64,000 bases of DNA, from NCBI GenBank assembly GCA_040877935.1, contig JBBDNB010000043.1, positions 152,109 through 216,108 of the forward strand, given 5' to 3'. The notes below the pieces were generated by a model, which ran no database searches, was not told where the DNA came from, and saw only the letters and a program-made list of their open reading frames with translations. The position numbers were made by a program, and so were the translations under genes. Of this stretch, positions 30,928-39,826 are shown piece after piece. Position 1 is the stretch's first letter. Each line of letters begins with the position of its first letter. The DNA is from Chitinophagales bacterium. GTDB taxonomy: Bacteria > Bacteroidota > Bacteroidia > Chitinophagales > CAIOSU01.

Positions 30928-32433
30928 ATGGCTAAAATAGTATTTATTCAAGATATTGTATACGAATACTTTGGGGTAATGTATATCAGTTCGTACATTA
31001 AACAATACGGACATGAATGTGAAGTTATAATTGAATATGAAGATAAAGATTGGTTGTCTAAATTAGTTGAATTAAACCCTGATATAGTTGCTTTTTCAGT
31101 ACTTTCAGGCAGCTATAAATGGGCTATTGAAAAAGCTGGAATTATTAAAAGCCAGTTAAATAAGCCTATTGTTTTTGGAGGTGTCCATGTTTTTTTAAAT
31201 CCGGAAAAGACAATTAAAGAGGGGCCTGTAGATATAATTTGTACCGGTGAAGGAGAGGTTCCGGTTAAAGAATTGTGTGATTCAATAGATAAAGGTGAAA
31301 TAGATACTACATTGCCGGGCTTTTGGTTTAAAAAGCAAAATGGAGAGCTTATTAAAAACAAAGGTGCTCAACTTATTAATGAACTGGATACAATCCCATT
31401 TGCTGACAGATCAATTTATTGGAAATACTCCAAAATTGCCAATAGGGATACTATTCCCATGTTGGGAAGTCGCGGTTGTCCTTATACTTGTGCCTATTGT
31501 TTTATCCCTTCCGCTAAAAAAGTATTTGATGGACTCGGTAAATTTGTAAGACAAAGAAGTGCTGAGAATATTCTTGATGAAATTGAACAATGCATTGAAT
31601 TATCTCCGCATAAGGAGAGTATTCATTTTGTTGAAGATCATTTTGGCAATAACCGAAGCTTGGCTCTAAAAGTATTGAAAGGTTTGTCCAATATTAAAAA
31701 TGGCCAATTAAAATGGCTTGGGGCAATCCGTGTAGAGCGTTTTAATAAAGAAGAATACGTAGCTGAATTAGCCCAAACCAATCACGGTGTATTAGGTATT
31801 GCAGTTGAATGTGGTGACGAAAAACTTAGAAATGAAGTCTTGAAAAGAGAAGTCACTAATAAAGAAATACTAGAGGCTGCAAGATTAGCTAAAAAATACG
31901 GTATAAAGTTTACCACTTTAAATATGCTTGGTTTACCGGGTGAAACATTTGAGCAAGCAGTTAAAACCTTAGATTTTAATATTGAAATTGCTCCCCTATA
32001 TGCCAATTGTTATGTTTACCATCCTTATCCGGGAACGGAATTGCAAAAATATTCTGTTGAACACAATTTGCTTGATGAAACGGTAGTGGATAATTTAGGG
32101 CTTTCTTTCTACGATCGCTATTGGAAAAATAATAAAGAATTAAATAAAATAATTAACCTACAGAGGGTATTTGGCTTAGTTGTAAAATTTCCTGTGTTAA
32201 AAAAACCATTGGTACACTTAGCTCGTAATAATTGGCGTATAAGTGTAGATCTTATTTTCGGTATCTATTACATGTGGTATTTAATGTACTACTATAGATT
32301 AACACCTTCTCAAGTAAGCCAGATTGCAATGATATGGATTAGAAGCCGTTTTTCTTCTAGTAAGTATCATCCTTCGCATGAGAGTATAAAACAAGGAGAG
32401 GGACAATTATACCCAAGTTTGAAGAAAGATTAA
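30928..32433 (+). CDS. B12-binding-domain radical SAM enzyme
   Basis: A 501-residue protein. Residues 1-120 form a cobalamin-binding-type Rossmann domain (PDIVAFSVLSGSY, PIVFGGVHVFL, CTGEGE) without the DxHxxG histidine. The radical SAM core has CPYTCAYC with cysteines at 184, 188 and 191, and GLPGET and YPGTELQ further on. The C-terminal 120 residues are basic and partly hydrophobic and could touch the membrane. Family members do methylation, ring or C-C bond chemistry; the substrate is unknown. It likely works with the PhyH gene upstream. Confidence 0.88.
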   Translation: MAKIVFIQDIVYEYFGVMYISSYIKQYGHECEVIIEYEDKDWLSKLVELNPDIVAFSVLSGSYKWAIEKAGIIKSQLNKPIVFGGVHVFLNPEKTIKEGPVDIICTGEGEVPVKELCDSIDKGEIDTTLPGFWFKKQNGELIKNKGAQLINELDTIPFADRSIYWKYSKIANRDTIPMLGSRGCPYTCAYCFIPSAKKVFDGLGKFVRQRSAENILDEIEQCIELSPHKESIHFVEDHFGNNRSLALKVLKGLSNIKNGQLKWLGAIRVERFNKEEYVAELAQTNHGVLGIAVECGDEKLRNEVLKREVTNKEILEAARLAKKYGIKFTTLNMLGLPGETFEQAVKTLDFNIEIAPLYANCYVYHPYPGTELQKYSVEHNLLDETVVDNLGLSFYDRYWKNNKELNKIINLQRVFGLVVKFPVLKKPLVHLARNNWRISVDLIFGIYYMWYLMYYYRLTPSQVSQIAMIWIRSRFSSSKYHPSHESIKQGEGQLYPSLKKD

Positions 32434-32477
32434 CTCAATTGGAGAAGGGATGAAGATAGGATGCCTAACTAATCTAG

Positions 32478-33656
32478 TTATTTTAGAATCGCTTTGATTT
32501 TCCTGGCTATCATTTTTGATTTAATTGAGTGACCTTGAGTGTTTAAATGGCAATCATCAAACCAATATTCGCCTGGAATTGAATCGTATTGATAATTGAG
32601 AAAGTGTGCATTATTAAATTTGGCAGTGCTGTTTTCTATAATGTTATTAAACTCATTCACTCTTTCAACATAGTCTGAATGGGTTTTAACAAATTCATCT
32701 TCCGGATTTAGTGCAAATGAAAGGTTAATTACTGATGCACTGTCTGAGAGTATTGCCTGGATTAATTTGTGATGGTTCTGATAAAATGGATGATAATAAA
32801 AAGAAGTATCGCTGTATATTAGTTCGTGATCAAACCAATGTGCAAATTGTTGTTTTTCAGGTCTTGAAAAATGCAAATCGGATGAATTGAAATCAGAATA
32901 AAAAAAGTAAATGATCACAAAGCTCAGGAAATTGGATTTCATCATCCATTTGCTTTGCGAAGGCAGTGGGTCTATGTTAAAGTCTAATCTTTTGGAGTGT
33001 GTGTAATCGGCTTGAAATTCTTTATCTGTATAATCAATCATAGCATCGTTACCGGCAGAATGCAGTACCACCATATCCGGCTTGAAGTAGCGATATTTGA
33101 ACAGGTATTGCATCAGCTCTTCTGCTGAATTTCCTGCTTCCAGTCCAGCATTTATTACTTCCACACCACTAGTGGATAAAATTAATTCACCTGAATTATG
33201 CCATTTATTCAGTAGTTTTTCCAGTTGTGCAGAAAATGTATTTTCCGGATTTAAAACACCTGTTCCATATGTCGTAGAACCTCCAATACAAAGTATTCTG
33301 AATTTTTCGCTTTTTTCTACTGGAATGCGATTTCCCCTGTATCCATCAATATTATGTTGTTGTATTTTTTTTTCCTCAGAGACATAGCCATTTCTAAGTA
33401 CTTCCATATAGTAATTCCCTTTATAGCCCGGGTTTGGAATATAATTTAGGTAAGGCTGAGTGAGATACCTGGATATATTTTGGTTATTAGCATCTGCTTT
33501 CAGCATTTTTTTTATATTGTAATAATTTAAGTTTGAAGGAAATAATGAGTTGTTGGAATTAAAATAAATTCCAAAATATCCGATCAATTCCAGTAATATA
33601 ATTATAAGAATCACGAATAATATTCTTCCTGTAGTAAGTAAGTATTTCTTATTCAT
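32478..33656 (-). CDS. SGNH-hydrolase-like membrane-anchored protein
   Basis: A 392-residue protein with an N-terminal membrane helix (ILFVILIIILLELIGYFGIYF) and an outside domain. The SGNH blocks are readable: IGGSTTYGTG with the nucleophile S127, GNDAMIDY, and DDCHLNTQGHS holding the Asp-His pair. Anchored SGNH proteins often add or remove acetyl groups on glycans. It is only distantly like the tandem triplet at 39827-44146. It lies 96 bp after the stop of a polytopic membrane protein on the same strand. Confidence 0.8.
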   Translation of the reverse strand: MNKKYLLTTGRILFVILIIILLELIGYFGIYFNSNNSLFPSNLNYYNIKKMLKADANNQNISRYLTQPYLNYIPNPGYKGNYYMEVLRNGYVSEEKKIQQHNIDGYRGNRIPVEKSEKFRILCIGGSTTYGTGVLNPENTFSAQLEKLLNKWHNSGELILSTSGVEVINAGLEAGNSAEELMQYLFKYRYFKPDMVVLHSAGNDAMIDYTDKEFQADYTHSKRLDFNIDPLPSQSKWMMKSNFLSFVIIYFFYSDFNSSDLHFSRPEKQQFAHWFDHELIYSDTSFYYHPFYQNHHKLIQAILSDSASVINLSFALNPEDEFVKTHSDYVERVNEFNNIIENSTAKFNNAHFLNYQYDSIPGEYWFDDCHLNTQGHSIKSKMIARKIKAILK

Positions 33657-33752
33657 AGCTAATATTATTCGCTAAAAATGTCTGATAATTATTTTTGTTA
33701 AAAACCATAAAATTCACAAATAAACTGGAGTGTAATTTATTATTGTTAAAGA

Positions 33753-35432
33753 TTAATCGTGAAATTTAACATTTTGCATAATGTAATTACCAAATATGGA
33801 ATTGCTTATGCAGTCTGGATGTTTTATTTGCTTAGATTTAGCAGCATCGGTAAATTCAATTTTTGTGTTGTGTACCAAGTACATATATCTTTCAATTAGT
33901 TCACTTCTCTTAATATCTGAAAGAAAAATCGCTTTCTTTTCTTCAGCCCACTTGAGAAACTCTTCTGGTTTGCTCGCATTGCAATTACAAATTTTACTCA
34001 GATAAGCCAAATAACGGGGCACAATAGAGTAATTTGATAAATCCCAAATTAAATAATCGTTTTCCTTGTAATTTTTATTTAAAAAGGAATATTTCAAATC
34101 CAATAGGTGAAATGTTGATAAATTAATTATTAATATTTCATTTTGATATACATTTTCAGTTTGAACCATGTTAGATTTGAGGCATTCTACTTCTTCAGCT
34201 ACTTGAATTTGGTTGCCAAGCGCATTGTTTAGTGTTATTGCAGTAGAACCTATAATTATTAACAAAGAAGTTGCAACAAAAACTTTATTTAGTTTTATTG
34301 AACTCAACGAATTGTTTGAAAAGACAAAATAGGCTATAAGCAGCAGTGTAATAATTTCAATACTTATAAAATGTCGTTCAGCTAAAGGTGCATTGTAAGC
34401 TAAATACACTAGGAGTGAAAATATAAATGCTTTAAATAAAATTATCTTAAAGGCAATGATTTTGTTGTTAAATAAGATGATGGAAATTAAAATAATAATT
34501 ATAAACAATACTGGAATTATTAGGTAATAATACTGCAATGATAAAATGTTTATTACAGATTCCTGAATTTGATTTTGGTTTAGCTCAAATTGATTTGAGA
34601 CTATTCTGTTTAGAAAATTAACGTTCACGAAAGCAGTATCGATAAACATACCGTACATGGCCATTTCATATCTTAAAGAATCTTTTGCATTGGTCATTTG
34701 AGAGATTGGTACCAATCTGTTTGTTGAAAGTGCATACTCTATATCAGGTTCGATTTTTATTTCAAATCTATTTGTAAATTCTTTGTGTATCTGTAGTGCT
34801 AAAAAAAATATTAATACAGCTGATAATGGAATAATTGTTTTTTTAACTAATGCAAGTGGTCTGAAATGAAGTATTAAGTATGCTGCAGAAACTATAATTA
34901 TCATACCAATTCCACTTTCAGGTCTGGTTAAAAAACCGAACAGAAATAAAATATGATGTATAACTATTCCTTTCCACTTTAGATTTCTAAACAATAGATT
35001 AATTAAAGCTACTCCTGAAAATATTAAAGCAAAGCGAGTATGGGTAATGGAAATAATATTCTCAAGAAATAATGCAGTCAATATACTGAGAAGAACAAAT
35101 CGCACAAGAAAACTTGTTTTTCTTAGTATTAAAACTCTTAAAGTATAAAGGGTATAGTACAAGCTACATATATTGGACAGTATGTAGGCTGTTGAAAAAA
35201 CATTTATTTGAGGAAGTAAGTCTTGAATTATTTTGTAAAAATCTCTAAATAAAATTACCAAAAGGTAATGTTGATCCATTAATGAAAAATCAGAGTACTG
35301 CTGGGAACTCATTTGTGATATAAAAGCATCATAAGAATCATCAAAAACAATTTCGAAAAAACTAAAGCAAATTAAAACGGCAGCAATTGTATATAAAAAT
35401 GATTCTAAAAAAAAACTAGTCTTGCTACTCAT
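33753..35432 (-). CDS. Polytopic membrane protein, possibly GT-C-like
   Basis: A 559-residue protein with about ten membrane helices in residues 10-410 and a soluble C-terminal part of about 150 residues. It has an early acidic periplasmic-type loop (FEIVFDDSYDAF) and a TRPESG motif near residue 170, both seen in GT-C membrane glycosyltransferases that use lipid-linked sugars. No clear family signature is visible, so this is inference from topology. In a glycan cluster, a transferase or polymerase of this shape would fit. A 445-bp spacer lies upstream. Confidence 0.6.
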   Translation of the reverse strand: MSSKTSFFLESFLYTIAAVLICFSFFEIVFDDSYDAFISQMSSQQYSDFSLMDQHYLLVILFRDFYKIIQDLLPQINVFSTAYILSNICSLYYTLYTLRVLILRKTSFLVRFVLLSILTALFLENIISITHTRFALIFSGVALINLLFRNLKWKGIVIHHILFLFGFLTRPESGIGMIIIVSAAYLILHFRPLALVKKTIIPLSAVLIFFLALQIHKEFTNRFEIKIEPDIEYALSTNRLVPISQMTNAKDSLRYEMAMYGMFIDTAFVNVNFLNRIVSNQFELNQNQIQESVINILSLQYYYLIIPVLFIIIILISIILFNNKIIAFKIILFKAFIFSLLVYLAYNAPLAERHFISIEIITLLLIAYFVFSNNSLSSIKLNKVFVATSLLIIIGSTAITLNNALGNQIQVAEEVECLKSNMVQTENVYQNEILIINLSTFHLLDLKYSFLNKNYKENDYLIWDLSNYSIVPRYLAYLSKICNCNASKPEEFLKWAEEKKAIFLSDIKRSELIERYMYLVHNTKIEFTDAAKSKQIKHPDCISNSIFGNYIMQNVKFHD

Positions 35433-35877
35433 AAAATAATTATAAATTGATAATTTAAATTCATTTACCCTATTAAATAGATATTATTGTATAAAAATGA
35501 AAGGAACTGACAATATATTCGCTCGATAAACAATTAGTGTAGCTACACGACTTTTAAAGTAAACAAATAATTGTAAAGTGGCAATTGCAATTACTAAAAA
35601 TTTTTCTACCATCAAAAAGCAAGTAAGTTCTCCAAAGGAATGTGAATAGTTATTGATAGTCATTCATTTTTTCCGGCAAATTCATATAAGGACAAATTGT
35701 TTAGGTAAAAGATGTCACCCTCTCGTTTTTTCTTTGACTTTTAAATTCCCCCATCTATAGAGGATGCTTAGCTAATTTGTTTCGACACCTTATTCAAATA
35801 GAGTTAAAATCATTACATTCGAAAAAAAATAATGTATTAAACAAGATCAAAAAATAGGTCAAGTCAGTTGTATTTAA
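35433..35877. other. Non-coding spacer, possible mobile-element scar
   Basis: AT-rich and without an intact gene. On the minus strand, two short stop-interrupted stretches (reading EGDIFYLNNLSLYEFAGKNE and, in the same frame after a stop, LSITIHIPLENLLAF at about 35590-35720) look peptide-like, so a decayed gene or insertion-sequence end is possible. There is no terminal inverted repeat I can define. It would also hold the promoter of the membrane protein at 35432. Confidence 0.3.
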
Positions 35878-36738
35878 TTAAGTTTGAAAAAATCTTTTAA
35901 TTTTTTCAGCTATATTTTTGCGGTGATATTTGCTTAAAAAATTGTTTAGATCATTGTTTAAAAGATTAACAATATTCTTATCAAGGTTTTCTAAAAGCTC
36001 CCCTTTTTCAGGAACTTTGAAATTGTCATAGTCTAAATAAAAATCTTGATTTTCAACTTTGTACTTCAGGATTTGGTCAAAGCCTTCTGGAATAGTGTAA
36101 TGTATTAATTCAATATTATTTGGCACTATAGATAAGTTCAACGCAGGTCTTACTTTATTACTTTTATTAGGTGGAGAGAAGTGCAAAAGTCTATGATTGT
36201 ATATTATTGCCTGACCAGCTTTCATATTGATTAATTTTCCGGCAGCCTCTATGATTTTATCATTAAAAGGGTGTTCCCATTGTAATATTCTTGGTCCTCT
36301 TATGTTTTTGGAAAGATGTTGTGAAAAAGGAATTACTCCTAATGTTCCATTGTTTTCATTCGTATCACAAAGAGGAATCCAGGCTGCAATGCTTAGGTGC
36401 TTTGACTCGTCCACATAAGTCCAATCAGCATGCAATGGCATTATACTTTCATGATGTGCTTCCTTTATCATGAAATTGGCAAATACGGGTGTAAAATCCT
36501 GCAATTGCCTATCGAGTAGTGGCCAAACCTGCTCAATTATATAATGATGGATAGATTTTTTTAACTTTCTATCGGTACTGAAATGGGTGGTGTGAAATCC
36601 TGAAGCTGCATTTATTTTGTGATTATTATAAAAGGTATTGAGCGCCTTGATTTCAGTATCAGTTAATAGGTCAATACATACATAACCATATTTCAGAAAT
36701 GCATTATTTAATTTTTCATTTTTGAAAATATTGTGCAT
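35878..36738 (-). CDS. PhyH-family dioxygenase, paralogue of 48899-49744
   Basis: A 286-residue 2-oxoglutarate/Fe(II) oxygenase. Metal ligands are H103 and D105 in PLHADWTYVD, and the distal histidine lies in YNHRLLHFSPPN, followed by an arginine in VRPALNLSIVP. It is clearly related to the protein at 48899: both open with an FK.E...NA...GY pattern, share DW..VDE after the HxD motif and the NGTL...NIRG block. It ends with a basic RKNIAEKIKRFF tail. It lies 25 bp after two radical SAM genes on the same strand, so the three may act in one pathway. Confidence 0.86.
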   Translation of the reverse strand: MHNIFKNEKLNNAFLKYGYVCIDLLTDTEIKALNTFYNNHKINAASGFHTTHFSTDRKLKKSIHHYIIEQVWPLLDRQLQDFTPVFANFMIKEAHHESIMPLHADWTYVDESKHLSIAAWIPLCDTNENNGTLGVIPFSQHLSKNIRGPRILQWEHPFNDKIIEAAGKLINMKAGQAIIYNHRLLHFSPPNKSNKVRPALNLSIVPNNIELIHYTIPEGFDQILKYKVENQDFYLDYDNFKVPEKGELLENLDKNIVNLLNNDLNNFLSKYHRKNIAEKIKRFFQT

Positions 36739-36763
36739 TTAATGATCTTAAATGAGCATTTTC

Positions 36764-38197
36764 TTATTTGTCGTGAGCCCCTTTGAGTCCGGAAATAACA
36801 AATTTCTTATCCCAAAGAATATAGCGAATTAAACCAAACCCCATTCCAGCTATTTCCTTCATGTTTTTTAAAAGAGCGGATGCATTTAGATAGAAATAGC
36901 TCGGTCTGAAGTAGAAGGCTTTATAAAATATTTTTTTTCTACGGGCAAATTCTTTATACACAGATTCATCTTTCCAGTTATTTTTATAGGGATAAATTGA
37001 GAAATCAAGCTGATTGCTCATTTCATTAAACATTGATGTGCCAGGATAAGGAGTCAATGGATTGAACGATGCAAAGTTTAGATCTGAATTGACTGCAAAA
37101 TCAACGGTTGCTTTAAAATCTGCCTCTGTTTCTTCAGGGTGACCAGACATGAAAAATGCTGCGGATTCAATTTTATATTTTCTGCATAGTGAAAACGCTT
37201 CTTTTGATTGTTCAAGAGTAAAGTTCTTTTTGTAAAGCTCCAGCATTCTTTTACTACCGCTTTCCATGCCAAAATAAATTCTTTTACATCCTGCTTTTTT
37301 CATCCAACTCAAAATTTCAGCATCTACATTATCTGTTCGACTTAGGCAGGCCCATTCAATGTCAAGTTTTTTATTTACCATTAATTTGCATAATTCTATA
37401 ACCCTTTTTCTGTTAATTGTAAATGTATCGTCTATAAAGCGTATTGATTTTACATTAAAAAGTTGTTGCCACACTTTTATTTCTTCTACAATTCTTTCTG
37501 GATTGAGTGTTGTCAATTGGGTTCCAAAAGATTTCACGCAGAAATTACATTGATAAGGACAACCTCTTGCACTTTGAATCATACCAAAGGGCGAACTGAG
37601 CAATGGCTCATAATACTTGTCCTTTGGCAGTATATCATAACAGGGCATGGGTAAATCATTTGGATTAGGAATTCTGTTTCCATTACCCTGCTTTATGAAT
37701 TTGTTGTTTTTAGTATAAGCTATACCTTCAACTGTTTCAATATTAAGATTTCCAATTATTGCATCATAAAGGTCTGAGAAAATTAAATCCGGTTCACCTA
37801 ATATTATATAATCTGCATTTGAATGTTTTAGTGTTTCTTGAGAAAAATTTGTTGCATAATGGCCAAATAATATCATTTTCGATTCCGGGAAATTGCTTTT
37901 TATACTTCTGAGTTCGTCCATGTCTTCTTCAAAACACTCAAAACCGGTAATGGAAACTATTATATCGGGTTGGTACTTGTAGATTTCTACAGCAACCCTA
38001 TCTGTTTCCCATCCTTCAGCAATGGCATCAATTAATTTGACATCCGCATTTTTCCATTCACGGGCAATAGCTGCCACTGAAATCAATTCATGCGGAGGTA
38101 GCAGACTCTCTGGAGAGACGTAAGAACACATGTATCTTCGGGTAATCTGCTCTTTATTAGGCAGATTTAAGACCAGAACTTTCTTTTTGTTTATCAT
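36764..38197 (-). CDS. B12-binding-domain radical SAM enzyme
   Basis: A 477-residue protein with an N-terminal cobalamin-binding-like domain (residues 1-150; ISITGFECFEEDMDEL, IILGEPDLIF) and a radical SAM core with CPYQCNFC, cysteines 213, 217 and 220. Further family marks are FIDDTFTINR, GMESGSKRMLE and YPGTSMFN. The ATG at 38197 lies inside the coding end of the upstream radical SAM gene (41-bp overlap), so the two are translationally coupled. Overall form is like bacteriochlorophyll BchE or hopanoid/lipid-modifying members, but the substrate is unknown. Confidence 0.88.
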   Translation of the reverse strand: MINKKKVLVLNLPNKEQITRRYMCSYVSPESLLPPHELISVAAIAREWKNADVKLIDAIAEGWETDRVAVEIYKYQPDIIVSITGFECFEEDMDELRSIKSNFPESKMILFGHYATNFSQETLKHSNADYIILGEPDLIFSDLYDAIIGNLNIETVEGIAYTKNNKFIKQGNGNRIPNPNDLPMPCYDILPKDKYYEPLLSSPFGMIQSARGCPYQCNFCVKSFGTQLTTLNPERIVEEIKVWQQLFNVKSIRFIDDTFTINRKRVIELCKLMVNKKLDIEWACLSRTDNVDAEILSWMKKAGCKRIYFGMESGSKRMLELYKKNFTLEQSKEAFSLCRKYKIESAAFFMSGHPEETEADFKATVDFAVNSDLNFASFNPLTPYPGTSMFNEMSNQLDFSIYPYKNNWKDESVYKEFARRKKIFYKAFYFRPSYFYLNASALLKNMKEIAGMGFGLIRYILWDKKFVISGLKGAHDK

Positions 38198-39788
38198 CTT
38201 TTTTCTTTCTAATGCTTTTATGCAATTCGGGAGAAGCTTTTTTGGCTCTTTTCATTTCTCTTTGCTGGGTTTTGTTCCAGTTTTCACGTGAAGTAACAAA
38301 ATCATTAATGTTAGCTTTTCTGGAATTTTCAACATTCAAAACAGAGTCATAGTCACTTGGTTTTTTGTGGTGTTTTACAATTGATTTTCTCCTCAGCAAC
38401 ATTTTTTTCAAAACTTCCCATGCGGCTTCTTTGTAATCCCATACAAATTTCACAAAATCAGTAAAGCGCTTATTGTAAAGATAGACTTTTGTATAAGCTT
38501 TAATCTGGAACCATTCGATTTGTGCCCTTGATAAATTGGCAAATTCCATAGCGCCACCAATCTGTTTGTTGTATTCATCCCAATCGGTAGAAAGTAATTT
38601 GTAGCCATTTTCTTGTTTGGCAGCCATTCGCGCAACTTCAGTGCCAGGATATGGTGTCATCAATCCAAACATAGGCAAATCAGGATTGATCTTAACTGCA
38701 AGATTCACTGTTTTTTCCAGACTCTCCTTATTTTCATTTGGTTGGCCAAATAGGAAAAAGGAGCCTATTTTAACTCCTGCTTCTTTTCCTGCTTTACATG
38801 CTGATTCTATGAGCTTCAAATTGGTGCCTTTGCCCATTTTTCGCAACATTTCTTCGTCACCGGTTTCTATTCCAACTTCTACTATTTCAACATTGGCTTT
38901 TTTAAAATCTTCAAATAATTCTTTGTTGACATAATGAACATGTGTTTGAACATCCCAGCTCACTTTTTTGCCAATACCTTCTTTGGCCATTGCCTGTAAA
39001 AGTTGATGGGTACGGGGGATATCTACACTAAAGAGTTCGTCTCCAAAACTGATTCTTTTAGGTTTGAATTCATCTACAATCCAGCGCAGCTCTTCCATAA
39101 CATTTTCTACAGACCTTTTTCTTGCTATTCGTCCATTGGGATTCATGCAGAAAAGACAATTAAATGGACAACCTCTCATTGATTGCACAAAGTATGCGTC
39201 AGCTTTGGGCAATAGATCCCATGCAGGAAAGGGAATGCTGTCCTGGTCTAAAATCCTTTCCCTGGGCTTGTTTTGAATAATGTCTCCATTTTCCCTAAAA
39301 AGTAGCCCGTTTATTGAATGAAAGTCTATTTCATCATTATAATCCTTTCTGGATTTTAAAGCAGTGCATAACTCCATAAAGGTTTCTTCTCCTTCACCTT
39401 CTACCCCATAATCAATCATAGGAAATTCCTGCATCGTTTCTTTAGGAATAGCAGTAATGTGTGCTCCGCCAACAACTGTGCAACAATTCTTTATGTTTTC
39501 TTTTACAATATGCGCCATGTAGGCAGCAGGTTTTATTTCATTTGTAAAGGCTGTAAGACCTACTATATCTGGCTGAAAAGTTTTTATTTCCTCTAAAGTT
39601 TGCTCAAAATTGAGTCGTTCAAATTTTGCATCTATAATCTTAATTTCAAAACCTTCAAATTGTCTTAGATACCCAGCAAGATAAGCCAAAGCCGTTCTTC
39701 CAAAGTCAGGGATGTCGTACCAGGGTTCCAGTACTGCAATGACAGGTGGGTTTACCAGACAAACTTTAAAATTTCGAGTAGAGATCAT
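38157..39788 (-). CDS. B12-binding-domain radical SAM enzyme
   Basis: A 543-residue protein. The first 145 residues are a cobalamin-binding-type domain (PDIVGLTAFTNEI, CCTVVGGAHIT, GVEGEGEETF). The cluster motif CPFNCLFC has cysteines 207, 211 and 214, followed by ISFGDELFSVD, GIETGDEEMLRK and FGQPNENKESLEK. A highly charged tail of about 90 residues, rich in Lys, is unusual and extends into the 41-bp overlap with the next gene. Together with the downstream enzyme it forms a coupled pair, a hint of two radical steps on the same substrate. Confidence 0.88.
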   Translation of the reverse strand: MISTRNFKVCLVNPPVIAVLEPWYDIPDFGRTALAYLAGYLRQFEGFEIKIIDAKFERLNFEQTLEEIKTFQPDIVGLTAFTNEIKPAAYMAHIVKENIKNCCTVVGGAHITAIPKETMQEFPMIDYGVEGEGEETFMELCTALKSRKDYNDEIDFHSINGLLFRENGDIIQNKPRERILDQDSIPFPAWDLLPKADAYFVQSMRGCPFNCLFCMNPNGRIARKRSVENVMEELRWIVDEFKPKRISFGDELFSVDIPRTHQLLQAMAKEGIGKKVSWDVQTHVHYVNKELFEDFKKANVEIVEVGIETGDEEMLRKMGKGTNLKLIESACKAGKEAGVKIGSFFLFGQPNENKESLEKTVNLAVKINPDLPMFGLMTPYPGTEVARMAAKQENGYKLLSTDWDEYNKQIGGAMEFANLSRAQIEWFQIKAYTKVYLYNKRFTDFVKFVWDYKEAAWEVLKKMLLRRKSIVKHHKKPSDYDSVLNVENSRKANINDFVTSRENWNKTQQREMKRAKKASPELHKSIRKKKDDKQKESSGLKSA

Positions 39789-39826
39789 AAATGATTTTGT
39801 TCTTGGAAAGTCTAAACAACAAGAAA

